Part shown: positions 34,117-42,564 of the stretch, one piece after another
How positions within the stretch are numbered: the stretch's first letter is position 1
Layout: each line of letters opens with the position of its first letter
Origin: Actinoplanes sandaracinus
GTDB taxonomy: Bacteria; Actinomycetota; Actinomycetes; Mycobacteriales; Micromonosporaceae
DNA: 64,000 nucleotides
Assembly (NCBI RefSeq): GCF_030009775.1
Contig: NZ_JASCTH010000003.1
Span: 62,001-126,000 of the forward strand
Reading direction: 5' to 3'
The notes under the pieces: model-generated
Told to the model about the DNA's origin: nothing
Databases searched by the model: none
Seen by the model: only the letters and a program-made list of their open reading frames with translations
Program-made: the position numbers and the translations under genes

Positions 34117-34692
34117 GTGAACATTCAGCGGCAGATCCGCGGCCTCGCCTATCAGGCCTTCTATGGGCTGCCTCTTCCGATCCGCCGCCATGTCGCCCGT
34201 CTCGTCTCACCGAAATACCTGGTCGGAGCGGTCACGATCGTCCGCGATTCGGAGGCGGAGCGCCCCGGGCGCATCCTTCTGCTGCGCCAGCCGCCCGGCC
34301 GCGGCTGGGGCCTTCCGGCCGGCATCCTGAAGCGGCGCGAGCTGCCCGCTGTGGGCGCGGCGCGAGAGCTTTTCGAAGAGTCGGGGGTACGGGTGGAGCC
34401 CGGCGACCTGACTCCCGGCATTCCGAACGCGATCGTCCACCCGAACGGTGGCGTGGTCGACACCGTCTGGTTCGCCGCGGTTCCGGCGTCCAGCACCGCG
34501 CTGGCGGTCGACGGTGGTGAGGTTCTGGAGGCCCGCTGGTTCCCGGTCGACGACCTGCCCGAACTGACCTGGCCGACGGCCCGCCTGCTCGGCGTCTACG
34601 GCCTGGGCCCGCGGGCCGGGGAGTTGCCGCCGTCGATTCCGGCCGGCACCATCTACCGGGCGCCCTTTCCCGGTTCCGGGGAGCAGCGGTGA
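34117..34692 (+). CDS. Nudix hydrolase
   Basis: A 191-residue Nudix protein. The Nudix box GILKRRELPAVGAARELFEESGV fits GX5EX7REUXEEXGU except for extended spacing at its start; REL-EE supplies the metal ligands. A basic N-terminal helix (about 1-30) precedes the fold. Substrate (ADP-ribose, NDP-sugar or oxidised nucleotide) cannot be told. Its stop overlaps the GTG of the following nucleotidyltransferase gene by 3 bp, so the two are coupled, and an NDP-sugar-related role is attractive. Confidence 0.88.
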   Translation: MNIQRQIRGLAYQAFYGLPLPIRRHVARLVSPKYLVGAVTIVRDSEAERPGRILLLRQPPGRGWGLPAGILKRRELPAVGAARELFEESGVRVEPGDLTPGIPNAIVHPNGGVVDTVWFAAVPASSTALAVDGGEVLEARWFPVDDLPELTWPTARLLGVYGLGPRAGELPPSIPAGTIYRAPFPGSGEQR

Positions 34693-35531
34693 GCGTGGCC
34701 GTGTGCGGGGTGGTGCTGGCCGCCGGTGAGGGCCGGCGTCTGCGTCCTCTCACCGAGTCCCTGCCGAAGTCGCTCTGTCCGGTGGGCAATCTGCCGTTGC
34801 TCGACCACGCGCTGCGCCGTCTGGCCGGTCTCGGTCTGTCCGGTCCGGCCGCGGTCGCCGTGAACGCCGCCTACCTTGCCGAACAGGTCGTCGCGCATGT
34901 CGGCGCCCGCGCCCACCTCTCCGTGGAGCCGGACGGCCCGATCGGCACCTCCGGCGGGGTGGCCCGGTTGCGCCCGTGGATCGACGGCCGCGCCGTCCTG
35001 GCCGGCAACGCCGACGCCTACCTGCACGATCCGGCGCGCGAGCCGGGCAAGGACATCGCGGCGATGCTGGACGGCTGGTCCGGCGACACCGTCCGGATGT
35101 TGACGAAGCCGTGTCTGCCCGGCGACACCGGCGGTTTCAGTGGCCGCCGCTTCGCCGGTCTCTCCCTGCTGCCGTGGCGCTACGTCAAGGACCTGGTCGA
35201 GGAGAGCAGCGACCTGGTGCGGACCGTGTGGCGCCCGGCGGAGGCGGCCGGGGAACTGGAGCTGATCCCTTACGAGGGTTTCTATCTGGACACCGGCACT
35301 CCGGCCGACTACCTGGCCGCCAACCTGCACGCCGCCGCCGGCGCCACCCTCGCCGGCCCGTCGGCGAGGGTCACCGGCGCCGGCCGTGCCGTCGAGTCGA
35401 TTCTGGGTGCCGGCTCCCACGTGGAGGGCACGGTCACCCGCTGCGTCCTGTGGCCCGGTGCGCATGTCGCCCCGGGCGAACACCTCACCGACACCATCCG
35501 CACCTCGACCGGCCTGACCGTCCAGGCCTGA
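34689..35531 (+). CDS. sugar-phosphate nucleotidyltransferase-like protein
   Basis: A 280-residue NTP-transferase. VVLAAGEGRRLRPLTESLPK is the nucleotide-binding signature, followed by PIGTSGGVARLRPW and VLAGNADAYLHD. A C-terminal left-handed beta-helix-like part (SILGAGSHVEGTVTRCVLWPGAHVAPGEHL) resembles GlmU/RmlA-like proteins. It would activate a sugar 1-phosphate to an NDP-sugar; the sugar is not predictable. GTG 34689 overlaps the Nudix stop, so the two genes are coupled. Downstream is an 8-bp repeat tract. Confidence 0.85.
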   Translation: MSVAVCGVVLAAGEGRRLRPLTESLPKSLCPVGNLPLLDHALRRLAGLGLSGPAAVAVNAAYLAEQVVAHVGARAHLSVEPDGPIGTSGGVARLRPWIDGRAVLAGNADAYLHDPAREPGKDIAAMLDGWSGDTVRMLTKPCLPGDTGGFSGRRFAGLSLLPWRYVKDLVEESSDLVRTVWRPAEAAGELELIPYEGFYLDTGTPADYLAANLHAAAGATLAGPSARVTGAGRAVESILGAGSHVEGTVTRCVLWPGAHVAPGEHLTDTIRTSTGLTVQA

Positions 35532-35581
35532 CGCCATCCGGGCCGCCTGCCCGGCGCATCACTCCACAGCGACCGCGTTCC

Positions 35582-35655
35582 GCCGTTCGGTCGTTACGCC
35601 GTTCGGCCGTTCGGCCGTTTGGTCGTTCGGCCGTTTGGTCGTTCGGTCGTTCGGT
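35582..35655. repeat. 8-bp tandem repeat tract
   Basis: About nine units of GTTCGGCC/GTTTGGTC/GTTCGGTC. On the minus strand it encodes a false TERPNDQTAERPNGRTAE continuation of the broken barstar gene, whose 3' end it appears to have overrun. Confidence 0.9.
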
Positions 35656-36124
35656 GAGGAAGCCGACGATGCCGTCCATCGACTCGCTCCCCCTGTGGGT
35701 GCGCGCTCCCGGCATCGCTCCAGATCAGCCGGATGGGCAAGGTCCCGCACCACGCATCCCTGAAGCAGTCCACGACCGCGGGAAGTTCCATCCGAAGTAG
35801 CCGCCCGGTCCGTTGACCGCCTCACCGAGCGCGCAGAAGAACCAGTCGACGCGGGGTGACGTGCCGCCCGTCGAGCCGTTAGACCGACCCAGGCGGCCGG
35901 TCCGGGACCTTGCCGAACCGGTCGCGCCCCAGTGCCAGCCGGAGCCATTCGTGCCGCAGGCCGGCGTCGAGTGCCGCCCAGGTCCCCGGCTCCGACGGCG
36001 GCGGGCGCATTCCCCGGCCATCCGAGACAACGACTCCGGCCATCCGGGACAACGACTCGTCGTCGTCGAACTCGCTGAACACATCGTCGAGCAGCCACCG
36101 CATCGAAACAGCGACGCTCGTCAC
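35640..36124 (-). pseudogene. decayed barstar-family gene (barnase-inhibitor-like) with frameshifts
   Basis: A barstar domain is readable but broken. RLDGRHVTP is in one frame, VDWFFCALGEAVNGPGGYFG is in the next (first base 35850), AVVDCFRDAW...LPIRLIWSDAGSA is back in the first (35779), and MDGIVGFL is again shifted. An in-frame TAA (35879) lies just before RLDG. ALGEAxNGPGGYFGxN followed by a DCFRD helix is characteristic of actinobacterial barstar-like proteins. The upstream part (MTSVAVSMRW...LRHEWLRLALG, from GTG 36124) contains a 22-bp tandem duplication (36014-36057). No ribonuclease partner gene is adjacent. Confidence 0.68.
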
Positions 36125-36174
36125 CGCGGCAACCTGGCAACCACGCCGTTCAGCGTGCGCCCGCCGCCGGCCGG

Positions 36175-36462
36175 TCAGTCAGCCTCAGGAAGCCCGATGG
36201 CAAAAGCATCCTCAAGATCATGCTTCGAGTACGCCCGGAAGGCCACGAACGTCTCGCTGTTGATCACCCCAGGCGTCTTGGAGATCCGCCCCGCGATCAC
36301 CTCAGCGATGTCGTCGAAGCGAGGCACCCGAACGATGGCGATCAGGTCGACCCCACCGGCGACCGAGTAGACCTCGCTGACCCCGTCCAGCGCTGCCAAG
36401 GCCTCGGCCACTTCCGGAATCGAGTTGGTAGCGCAGTCGATATGCACGATCGCCGTGTTCAC
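36175..36462 (-). CDS. stand-alone Lrp/AsnC ligand-binding (RAM) domain protein
   Basis: A 95-residue protein that is only the RAM effector domain of Lrp/AsnC regulators: TAIVHIDCATNSIPEVAEAL, then VYSVAGGVDLIAIVRV and a C-terminal FVAFRAYSKHDLEDAFAIGL. There is no helix-turn-helix. Start GTG 36462 has GGGGAG eight bp upstream; a longer open frame upstream reads into a minisatellite and a dispersed repeat. Such single-domain proteins form octamers and bind amino acids, and may tune full-length Lrp proteins. It is close to the barstar remnant, with no operon partner. Confidence 0.88.
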   Translation of the reverse strand: MNTAIVHIDCATNSIPEVAEALAALDGVSEVYSVAGGVDLIAIVRVPRFDDIAEVIAGRISKTPGVINSETFVAFRAYSKHDLEDAFAIGLPEAD

Positions 36463-36614
36463 CAGCAAACTCCCCACCCGCGAGGACAACAGATCTCCGC
36501 CCACTCTATGTCCTCCCCCACCACAAACCACAGACCACCCAAGCCCCCCCGCCCAAGACCAACACCCCACCCCACCCCACCCCAGTCCAGCCCCCAGACC
36601 AAGCTGAGCCCTCG

Positions 36615-36717
36615 CCGGGCCGGGCCGGGCCGGGCCGGGCAGTGTCGGGCCGGGCAGTGTCGGGCCGGGCAGTGTCGGGCCGGGCAGTGTCGGGCCGGGC
36701 CGGGCCGGGCAGTGTCC
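36615..36717. repeat. 15-bp minisatellite abutting copy C
   Basis: Units of GGGCCGGGCAGTGTC, five or so, with GGGCC-only spacers. The word AGTGTC is also the terminal word of copy C of the dispersed element, so the tract may have been seeded from the element's end. Confidence 0.85.
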
Positions 36718-37009
36718 ATCGACGGGCGCACGGTGACAGCCAGTCTCTCCTCCGTTGGCTGGCCGTAAGCGCGGTCCCGAGCGGATCGAGGCAGCACTCA
36801 CCACCAGCCGACCAGCCGCGCGAACCGGCCAAGGTCCTCCCCATCCGGGGCGCTTCCCGAGATCACGGCCGCTCACGCCGGTTGTTGATCTGCTGGCCGT
36901 GCGAGTCCGCGGTCAGACCGACGCGAGACAGCGCCTCCGCACGGCCAGCAGATCAACTCACCCGAGAAGCCAACAAACGCGAGAGTGCTAACGCGTCCAC
37001 ACCGTTGCT
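36712..37009 (-). repeat. dispersed hairpin element, copy C (full length)
   Basis: A 298-bp copy in minus orientation. Its core is a perfect 19-bp inverted repeat, 36885-36903 with 36938-36956, around a 34-nt loop. The distal half encodes, in the same frame as copies B and D, RD-x-GK, a SAAS-x-R block and RAPVDGH. Confidence 0.9.
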
Positions 37010-37129
37010 GAGGCACTCCGCCGAGGCGGGGCGAGGCGGGACGGCGGGGCGCGGCGCGAGGCGGGACGGCACGGCGCGGCGCGGCGCGAGACCGGACGGC
37101 GCGGCACGAGACCGGACGAGACGGCGCGA

Positions 37130-37419
37130 GTGTCCGTCCACGGGCGCACGGCGGCTGCCAGCCCGACCGCTGCCGGCTGGTCGTGAGTGCGGTCCCGAGC
37201 GGATCGAGGCAGCACTCACCGCCGGCCAGCAAGAACCGCCAAGATCCACCGAGCTCGGGTGCTTCCCGAGATCACGGCGGCTCACGCCGGTTGATGATCT
37301 GCTGGCCGTGCGAATCCGCGGTCAAAACGGACGCGAGACAGCGTTCCCGCACAGCCAGCAGATCAACTCACCCGTGAAGCCAACGGACGCGAGGCTGCTG
37401 TCCCGTACACACCGTTGCC
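37130..37419 (-). repeat. dispersed hairpin element, copy D (full length)
   Basis: A 290-bp copy in minus orientation, 120 bp from copy C and parallel to it. Core 37295-37312 with 37348-37365 (one mismatch), loop 35 nt. Outside the core, runs of 15-20 identical bases are shared with C (for example the CTGCCTCGATCCGCTCGGGA block on the minus strand). Confidence 0.9.
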
Positions 37420-37599
37420 AAGAGATTCCCCGCCGGCTGACCGACGTCCGACCACTCCAGCCGTAGTACGCGTGCCTCATGGCAGTCGGCAAGCACGTCC
37501 GGGCGACGGCTGGGTGTGGGGGTCGAGGGCTGAGCCTAATGGGCGGCTATCGGTGTGGTCGCGCGGAAGCTCGGGATCGGCAGCGCCGAGACGGTGTGC

Positions 37600-37812
37600 A
37601 AAGGGTGCGTCAGGCCGAGGTCGACGACGGGCAGCGGCCGGGAGGGAGCAGCGACGAGTCGGCCGAGTTGAAGCGGCTGCGCCGGGAGAACGCCGAGTTC
37701 CGCCGGGCGAACGAGATCCTGAGGGCGGCGTCGGCCTTCTTCGCGGCCGAGCTCGACCGACCACAGAAGTAGTCGTGAACGTCATAGACAGTCACCGCGG
37801 CCGCTTAGGCAC
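37600..37812 (+). mobile_element. IS3-family transposase remnant (end of orfA and start of orfB)
   Basis: The last 45 or so codons of an IS3 orfA survive: [19 protein letters not shown], then [16 protein letters not shown] and a stop at 37772. The reading shifts just after the stop to VVNVIDSHRGRLG, which fits the first residues of the IS3 orfB integrase (usual form FIDEHRDRFG). Similarity then ends abruptly in a simple-sequence tract. The orfA HTH, the DDE core and both terminal inverted repeats are missing, so this is a dead fragment. Confidence 0.82.
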
Positions 37813-38066
37813 GGCGCGAAAGCGACACGGCGCGAGAGCGACACGGCGAGGCGAGGCGAGGAGGCAACCCAAGGCGAGTCGCGCCGCGGTGAAGGCGGGG
37901 ACACCACCCGACAGAAGGGTTCACCACGACCCGATGCCCCCGCACCCCCACCGACCGGAGCACCCACCACCCACAGAGCACGCAGGCCCGCCACACCCCA
38001 AAACGTGTCCCACCGAGAACCACAAGATCCAAACCGTGAGTAGCGGGACAACGCAAGGTTCGGGGG

Positions 38067-38150
<84 letters not shown>

Positions 38151-38256
38151 ACCCACAGCAAACGCCCCAAAACCCAAAAAGCAAACCCCCAGGCCCAAAA
38201 AGCAAAGGCCCGCCGGAGGAAACCCCCCGACGGACCCCAGAAGAACCAACCCCGAT

Positions 38257-39867
38257 TCACCGACCGGACTTGATCTCCTCACGCTTGACAGCCCCACCGA
38301 CAGCCGGAGAAACCGGAATCTCGGCAGGCTTCTCCACCGGGAAGAAGAACCCCTTGATGGCCGGAGCCAGAGCCCCGATCCGGTTCATCTTCTTGGGAAC
38401 GACCCATCCCGCGTACTCCAGCGGAATCGGATGTCCGTGATCGTCCACCGGGCCGAGGGGCTGGTGGATCTCGACGAACTGGCCGTTGGGCAGCCGCTTG
38501 ATGATGCCGGTCTCCACACCGTGGGCCAGCACCTGGCGGTCGTGCTGCTGCAGACCGAGGCAGATGCGGACGGAGATGTAGTAGGCGAGCGGCGGCAGGA
38601 TGAGCAGGCCGATGCGGCCGGCCCAGGTCATCGCGTTCAAGCTGATGTGGAACTTGTCGGAGATGACGTCGTTGCTGCCGGAGATGGTGGCGACCATGAA
38701 GAACGTGAAGGCCATCATGCCGATGCCGACGCGCTCCGGGTTGTCGCGCGGCCGCTCCAGCAGGTGGTGGCTGCGCTTGTCCTTGAGCTTGCGCGCTTCC
38801 AGCCACGGGTAGGCCATCGGCAGGGTGAACAGGGCGCCGAGGCCGACGACGGCCGGCCAGAACATCGGCGGGATGCTGTAGCCGTTGCCGATCGGGATGT
38901 AGATCTGCCAGTTCGGCATGAGACGGACCAGGCCGTCCATGAACATGACGTAGAAGTCGGGCTGCGATGCCGAGGAGACCTCGGCCGCGCGGTACGGCCC
39001 GAACAGCCAGATCGGGTTGATCTGGAACAGGCCGGCCATCAGGGCGATGACGCCGAAGACGGCCATGAAGAAGCCGCCCTGCTTCATCGCGTAGCGCGGG
39101 AACATGCGCTCGCCGACCACGTTCTCGTTGGTGCGCAGCGGGCCCGGCCACTGAGTGTGCTTCTGCTTGAACACGATGCCCAGATGGGCGGCGATCAGCG
39201 CGAGCAGGATGCCCGGGATGAGCAGCACGTGCGCGATGTAGAACCGGCCGATGATCAGCTCGCCGGGGAACTCGCCGCCGAAGATGGAGGCGGAGAGCCA
39301 GGTGCCGATGATCGGGAGGGTCAGCATGATCGCCGAGGCGATGCGCAGGCCGGTGCCGGAGAGGCCGTCGTCAGGCAGCGAGTAACCGGTGAAGCCGGCG
39401 AAGAACCCGAGCAGGAACAGCAGGACGCCGATGACCCAGTTGATCTCGCGCGGCTTGCGGAACGCGCCGGTGAAGAAGACGCGCGCCATGTGCACGAGGA
39501 TCGACGCCATGAACAGCAGCGCCGCCCAGTGGTGCATCTGCCGCATGAACAGACCGCCGCGAACCTCGAACGACAGGTTCAGCGACGACTCGTAAGCCGC
39601 CGACATCATGGTGCCCTTGAGGGCGAGGTACTCGCCGTCGTAGGCCACCTCCTTCATCGACGGGTCGAAGAAGAGGGTGAGGAACACGCCGCTGCCCAGC
39701 AGCACGATGAACGAGAACAGGGCGATCTCGCCGAGCAGGAACGACCAGTGGTCCGGGAAGACCTTGTTGAGCAGGCCCCGCAGGGGGGTGGCGCCTTGGA
39801 ACCGGTCGTCCGCACCCTTGGCGAAGTTGACCGGAGCCTGAGCTAGATCGATCTTTCGGCGCTTCAC
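38257..39867 (-). CDS. qcrB: cytochrome bc1 complex cytochrome b subunit
   Basis: The 536-residue diheme cytochrome b of the actinobacterial menaquinol:cytochrome c oxidoreductase. Heme-ligand helices are visible ([20 protein letters not shown] and [20 protein letters not shown]), as is the quinol-site loop with PEW-like spacing replaced by the actinobacterial [14 protein letters not shown]. The extended C-terminus (about 420-536) is typical for actinobacteria that form a bc1-aa3 supercomplex. Its ATG overlaps the qcrA stop (ATGA). It is last in ctaE-qcrC-qcrA-qcrB, followed by the G34/C34 tract. Confidence 0.96.
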   Translation of the reverse strand: MKRRKIDLAQAPVNFAKGADDRFQGATPLRGLLNKVFPDHWSFLLGEIALFSFIVLLGSGVFLTLFFDPSMKEVAYDGEYLALKGTMMSAAYESSLNLSFEVRGGLFMRQMHHWAALLFMASILVHMARVFFTGAFRKPREINWVIGVLLFLLGFFAGFTGYSLPDDGLSGTGLRIASAIMLTLPIIGTWLSASIFGGEFPGELIIGRFYIAHVLLIPGILLALIAAHLGIVFKQKHTQWPGPLRTNENVVGERMFPRYAMKQGGFFMAVFGVIALMAGLFQINPIWLFGPYRAAEVSSASQPDFYVMFMDGLVRLMPNWQIYIPIGNGYSIPPMFWPAVVGLGALFTLPMAYPWLEARKLKDKRSHHLLERPRDNPERVGIGMMAFTFFMVATISGSNDVISDKFHISLNAMTWAGRIGLLILPPLAYYISVRICLGLQQHDRQVLAHGVETGIIKRLPNGQFVEIHQPLGPVDDHGHPIPLEYAGWVVPKKMNRIGALAPAIKGFFFPVEKPAEIPVSPAVGGAVKREEIKSGR

Positions 39868-40967
39868 GGCCGCTCCCAGAAGTCAGGTCCGACGGTGTCC
39901 TTGAAGTCGGACGCTGCCACGAAGAAACCTTCCTCGTCCACTGTAAGCGGCAACATCGGCAGACGCCGAGTCGCGGGTCCGAAAACCGGCTGCGCGTTGT
40001 CGGTGATGAGGAACTGCGACTGGTGGCACGGGCAGAGGAGGCGGTTGGTCTGCTGCTCGTAGAGGCTGGCGGGGCAGCCCGCGTGCGTGCAGATCTTGGA
40101 GTACGCGACGTAGTTGCCCCACATCGAACCCTTGTTGCGGCCGTTCTTGTCGGCCTCGGCGTTCGCGCGGGTCGTCGCCGCGTCGTCCGCCCGCAGGTGG
40201 ATGAGCAGCGTCGGCGAGTCGGCGTAGTGGTTGGTGGCGCCGTGCGGGATGCCCGGGAAGACGGTCATCTGGCCGCCGGCGCTGACGTCCTCGGGACGGA
40301 TCGGGCTGCCGTCCTCGCGGGTCAGCCGGACCGGCTTGCCACCGTTGGCGACGGGGTTGAAGCCGGTGCGGTACATCATCGGCTCAGGATCCCCGTGCGG
40401 GTTCTTGATCATGCCGCCGACCAGCGGAGCGGCGATGGCCAGGCCGAGCGGGGCCGAGCCGAGGGCGATCGCGCCCTTGAGCAGCGGCCGCCGCTGGACA
40501 CCCAGTTCGTCGGCCACGAACAGCGCGGTCTGGCCGGTGATCAGGCGCTCATCGTCGGAGGACGGATCGCCGTGCCGCTGCTGGATGGACAGCTCGTGCG
40601 GCAGCAGCTTCTTGGCCCAGGCGAGGATCGCGAAGCCGAGCGCCAGCAGGCCGAGGCCGAGGGTGATGCCCAGGATCGGCGTGTAGTAGTCGCTCATCGT
40701 GTGGCCGAGCTTGAAGTGCCACGGCCACCAGATGTAGGCGACCAGGAAGGCGAGGGTGAACAGCCCGGAGAGCAGGAACAGGATGGAGATGTTGCGGACG
40801 ACCCGCTTCTCCGCCTTGGAGTTCTGCCCGTGGAAGTGCGACTCGTACGTGACGATCTCGATGTCGTCGCGCCGGAGGCCTTCCTTGACGATGTCGAACC
40901 GCGACAGGTGCGGGTCGTTGACGTCGACCGGGGTGCCGGTCTCTCCCGCGTGGTGCACCGCCGTCAT
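39864..40967 (-). CDS. qcrA: cytochrome bc1 complex Rieske iron-sulfur subunit
   Basis: The 367-residue Rieske protein. Three N-terminal membrane helices (about 60-80, 95-115, 165-185) are the actinobacterial arrangement, and the [2Fe-2S] cluster motifs CTHAGC and CPCHQS are complete, with the two Cys and two His ligands. It passes electrons from menaquinol to the QcrC hemes. The start overlaps the qcrC stop and its end overlaps qcrB, so the three genes are translated together. Confidence 0.96.
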   Translation of the reverse strand: MTAVHHAGETGTPVDVNDPHLSRFDIVKEGLRRDDIEIVTYESHFHGQNSKAEKRVVRNISILFLLSGLFTLAFLVAYIWWPWHFKLGHTMSDYYTPILGITLGLGLLALGFAILAWAKKLLPHELSIQQRHGDPSSDDERLITGQTALFVADELGVQRRPLLKGAIALGSAPLGLAIAAPLVGGMIKNPHGDPEPMMYRTGFNPVANGGKPVRLTREDGSPIRPEDVSAGGQMTVFPGIPHGATNHYADSPTLLIHLRADDAATTRANAEADKNGRNKGSMWGNYVAYSKICTHAGCPASLYEQQTNRLLCPCHQSQFLITDNAQPVFGPATRRLPMLPLTVDEEGFFVAASDFKDTVGPDFWERP

Positions 40968-41812
40968 GACTTCCCCGCAATCCAGAGCGACGTGAAGACC
41001 AGGAGCGTGATGCCGACCAGGAAGATGGCCATGCCCTCGGTCGACGGGCCGTACCGGCCAAGGTTGAACAGGCCGCCCGGGTCCTTCTCCTCCTGGAGCT
41101 GGAACTTGATGTAGGTGATGATCTGCTTCTTCTGCTCCGGCGTGAGCTGGTTGTCGCCGAAGACCGGCATGTTCTGCGGACCGGTCAGCATGGCGGCGTA
41201 GAGCTCCTCCGCCGTCGGGTCGTGCAGCGCGGGGGCGAACTTGCCCGAGGACAGCGCGCCACCACCACCGCCGAAGCCGTGGCAGGAGGTGCAGTTGACC
41301 CGGAACAGCTCGCCACCACGGGCCAGCGCCTCGGGGTCGGTGTCGATGTCGGCGACCAGGGGGCCGTCCGGGATCTCCGGACCGCCACCGAGCTCCTGCA
41401 CGTACTGTGCGAGCTGCTCGGTCTGGGCCTTGTCGAACTGCGGCGGCTTCTCCTCGGCCTGGGCTTCCTGGCGGGTCATCGGCATGCGGCCGGTGCCGAC
41501 CTGGAACTCCACGGAGGCCGAGCCGACACCGATCAGGCTCGGCCCGCGCTCGGTGACACCCTGGCCGTCACGGCCGTGGCAGGAGATGCAGCTGGTGTCG
41601 TAGAGCGCCTTGCCCTCTTGAGCGACAGCGGAGAGCTGGACGTTGTCCTCGGCGAAGGCGCCCGGGGTGAACGCGGTGTAGACGCCGCCGGCGAGAGCCA
41701 GGGCGGCGAGCATGCGCACCGCGGCGCCGAGCCTCCGGCGAGCCCGGCCGGGCGCGCCGCGCCGCCGGGAGAACACCCGGCCACGCCTGCGGGCGGGGGT
41801 GTCAGAAGTCAT
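40964..41812 (-). CDS. qcrC: cytochrome bc1 complex diheme cytochrome c subunit
   Basis: A 282-residue diheme c-type cytochrome, which replaces a separate cytochrome c in the actinobacterial supercomplex. Residues about 33-53 form the signal/anchor helix (MLAALALAGGVYTAFTPGAFA); heme motifs are CISCH and CTSCH; distal Met candidates occur in each domain (GRMPM and NMPVFG). A C-terminal helix (IFLVGITLLVFTSLWIA) anchors it. The N-terminal 30 residues are strongly basic, consistent with Sec export. Overlaps qcrA by 4 bp. Confidence 0.96.
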   Translation of the reverse strand: MTSDTPARRRGRVFSRRRGAPGRARRRLGAAVRMLAALALAGGVYTAFTPGAFAEDNVQLSAVAQEGKALYDTSCISCHGRDGQGVTERGPSLIGVGSASVEFQVGTGRMPMTRQEAQAEEKPPQFDKAQTEQLAQYVQELGGGPEIPDGPLVADIDTDPEALARGGELFRVNCTSCHGFGGGGGALSSGKFAPALHDPTAEELYAAMLTGPQNMPVFGDNQLTPEQKKQIITYIKFQLQEEKDPGGLFNLGRYGPSTEGMAIFLVGITLLVFTSLWIAGKS

Positions 41813-41861
41813 GGGTTATGTCCCTCTGGTTTGTTGTTGCGATCCTCGCCGTTGGCGCTGG

Positions 41862-42473
41862 TTACTGAAGCCAATAGATCATGGCGAACAGCGCGATCCA
41901 CACCACGTCCACGAAGTGCCAGTAGTACGACACGACGATCGCCGAGGTGGCCTGAGCAGGGGTGAAGCGCCCCATCGTCGTCCGGATCATGTAGATGATG
42001 AAGGCGATCAGCCCGCCGGTCACGTGCAGACCGTGGAACCCGGTCGTCAGGTAGAACATCGAGCCGTAGCCGTCACCGTTGATCTTGACGCCGTGGTGGA
42101 CCAGCTCGACGTACTCGTTCACCTGGCCGAGCACGAAGATGAGGCCCATCACGAAGGTGATCGTGAACCAGCGCCGCAGCGCGAACACGTCGCCCTTCTC
42201 TGCTGCGAAGACGCCGAGCTGGCAGGTCACCGACGAGAGCACCAGGATCACAGTGAACGTGGTGGCGTACGGGATGTTGAGATGCTCGGTGTTCTTCTCC
42301 CACTGCTCCGGTGCCGCAGCACGGATGGAGAAGTACATCGCGAACAACGCCGCGAAGAACATGAGCTCGCTGGAGAGCCACACGATGGTCCCGACGCTGA
42401 CCATGTTGGGTCGGGTCAGCGAGTGGATCCGGCTCTTGTCGATGGCTGCCGCAGTCACCGCCTCATTATTCAT
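41862..42473 (-). CDS. ctaE: cytochrome c oxidase subunit 3
   Basis: A 203-residue heme-copper oxidase subunit III with five membrane helices. [23 protein letters not shown] (helix 1) and [19 protein letters not shown] with the end [21 protein letters not shown] are characteristic. I start at ATG 42473 ([15 protein letters not shown]). It is upstream of qcrCAB with a 49-bp gap, the conserved actinobacterial order, and divergent from the CtaG-like gene across 91 bp. The subunit I gene (ctaD) is not in this window. Confidence 0.95.
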   Translation of the reverse strand: MNNEAVTAAAIDKSRIHSLTRPNMVSVGTIVWLSSELMFFAALFAMYFSIRAAAPEQWEKNTEHLNIPYATTFTVILVLSSVTCQLGVFAAEKGDVFALRRWFTITFVMGLIFVLGQVNEYVELVHHGVKINGDGYGSMFYLTTGFHGLHVTGGLIAFIIYMIRTTMGRFTPAQATSAIVVSYYWHFVDVVWIALFAMIYWLQ

Positions 42474-42564
42474 CCGAACCAGGTCCAAGGTCCTCCGGGG
42501 TCCCCAATCCGGCACTGTGGGCGGCCCGGAATATTTTGTGACCAGCCGATAGGCCTAGCCTCGA

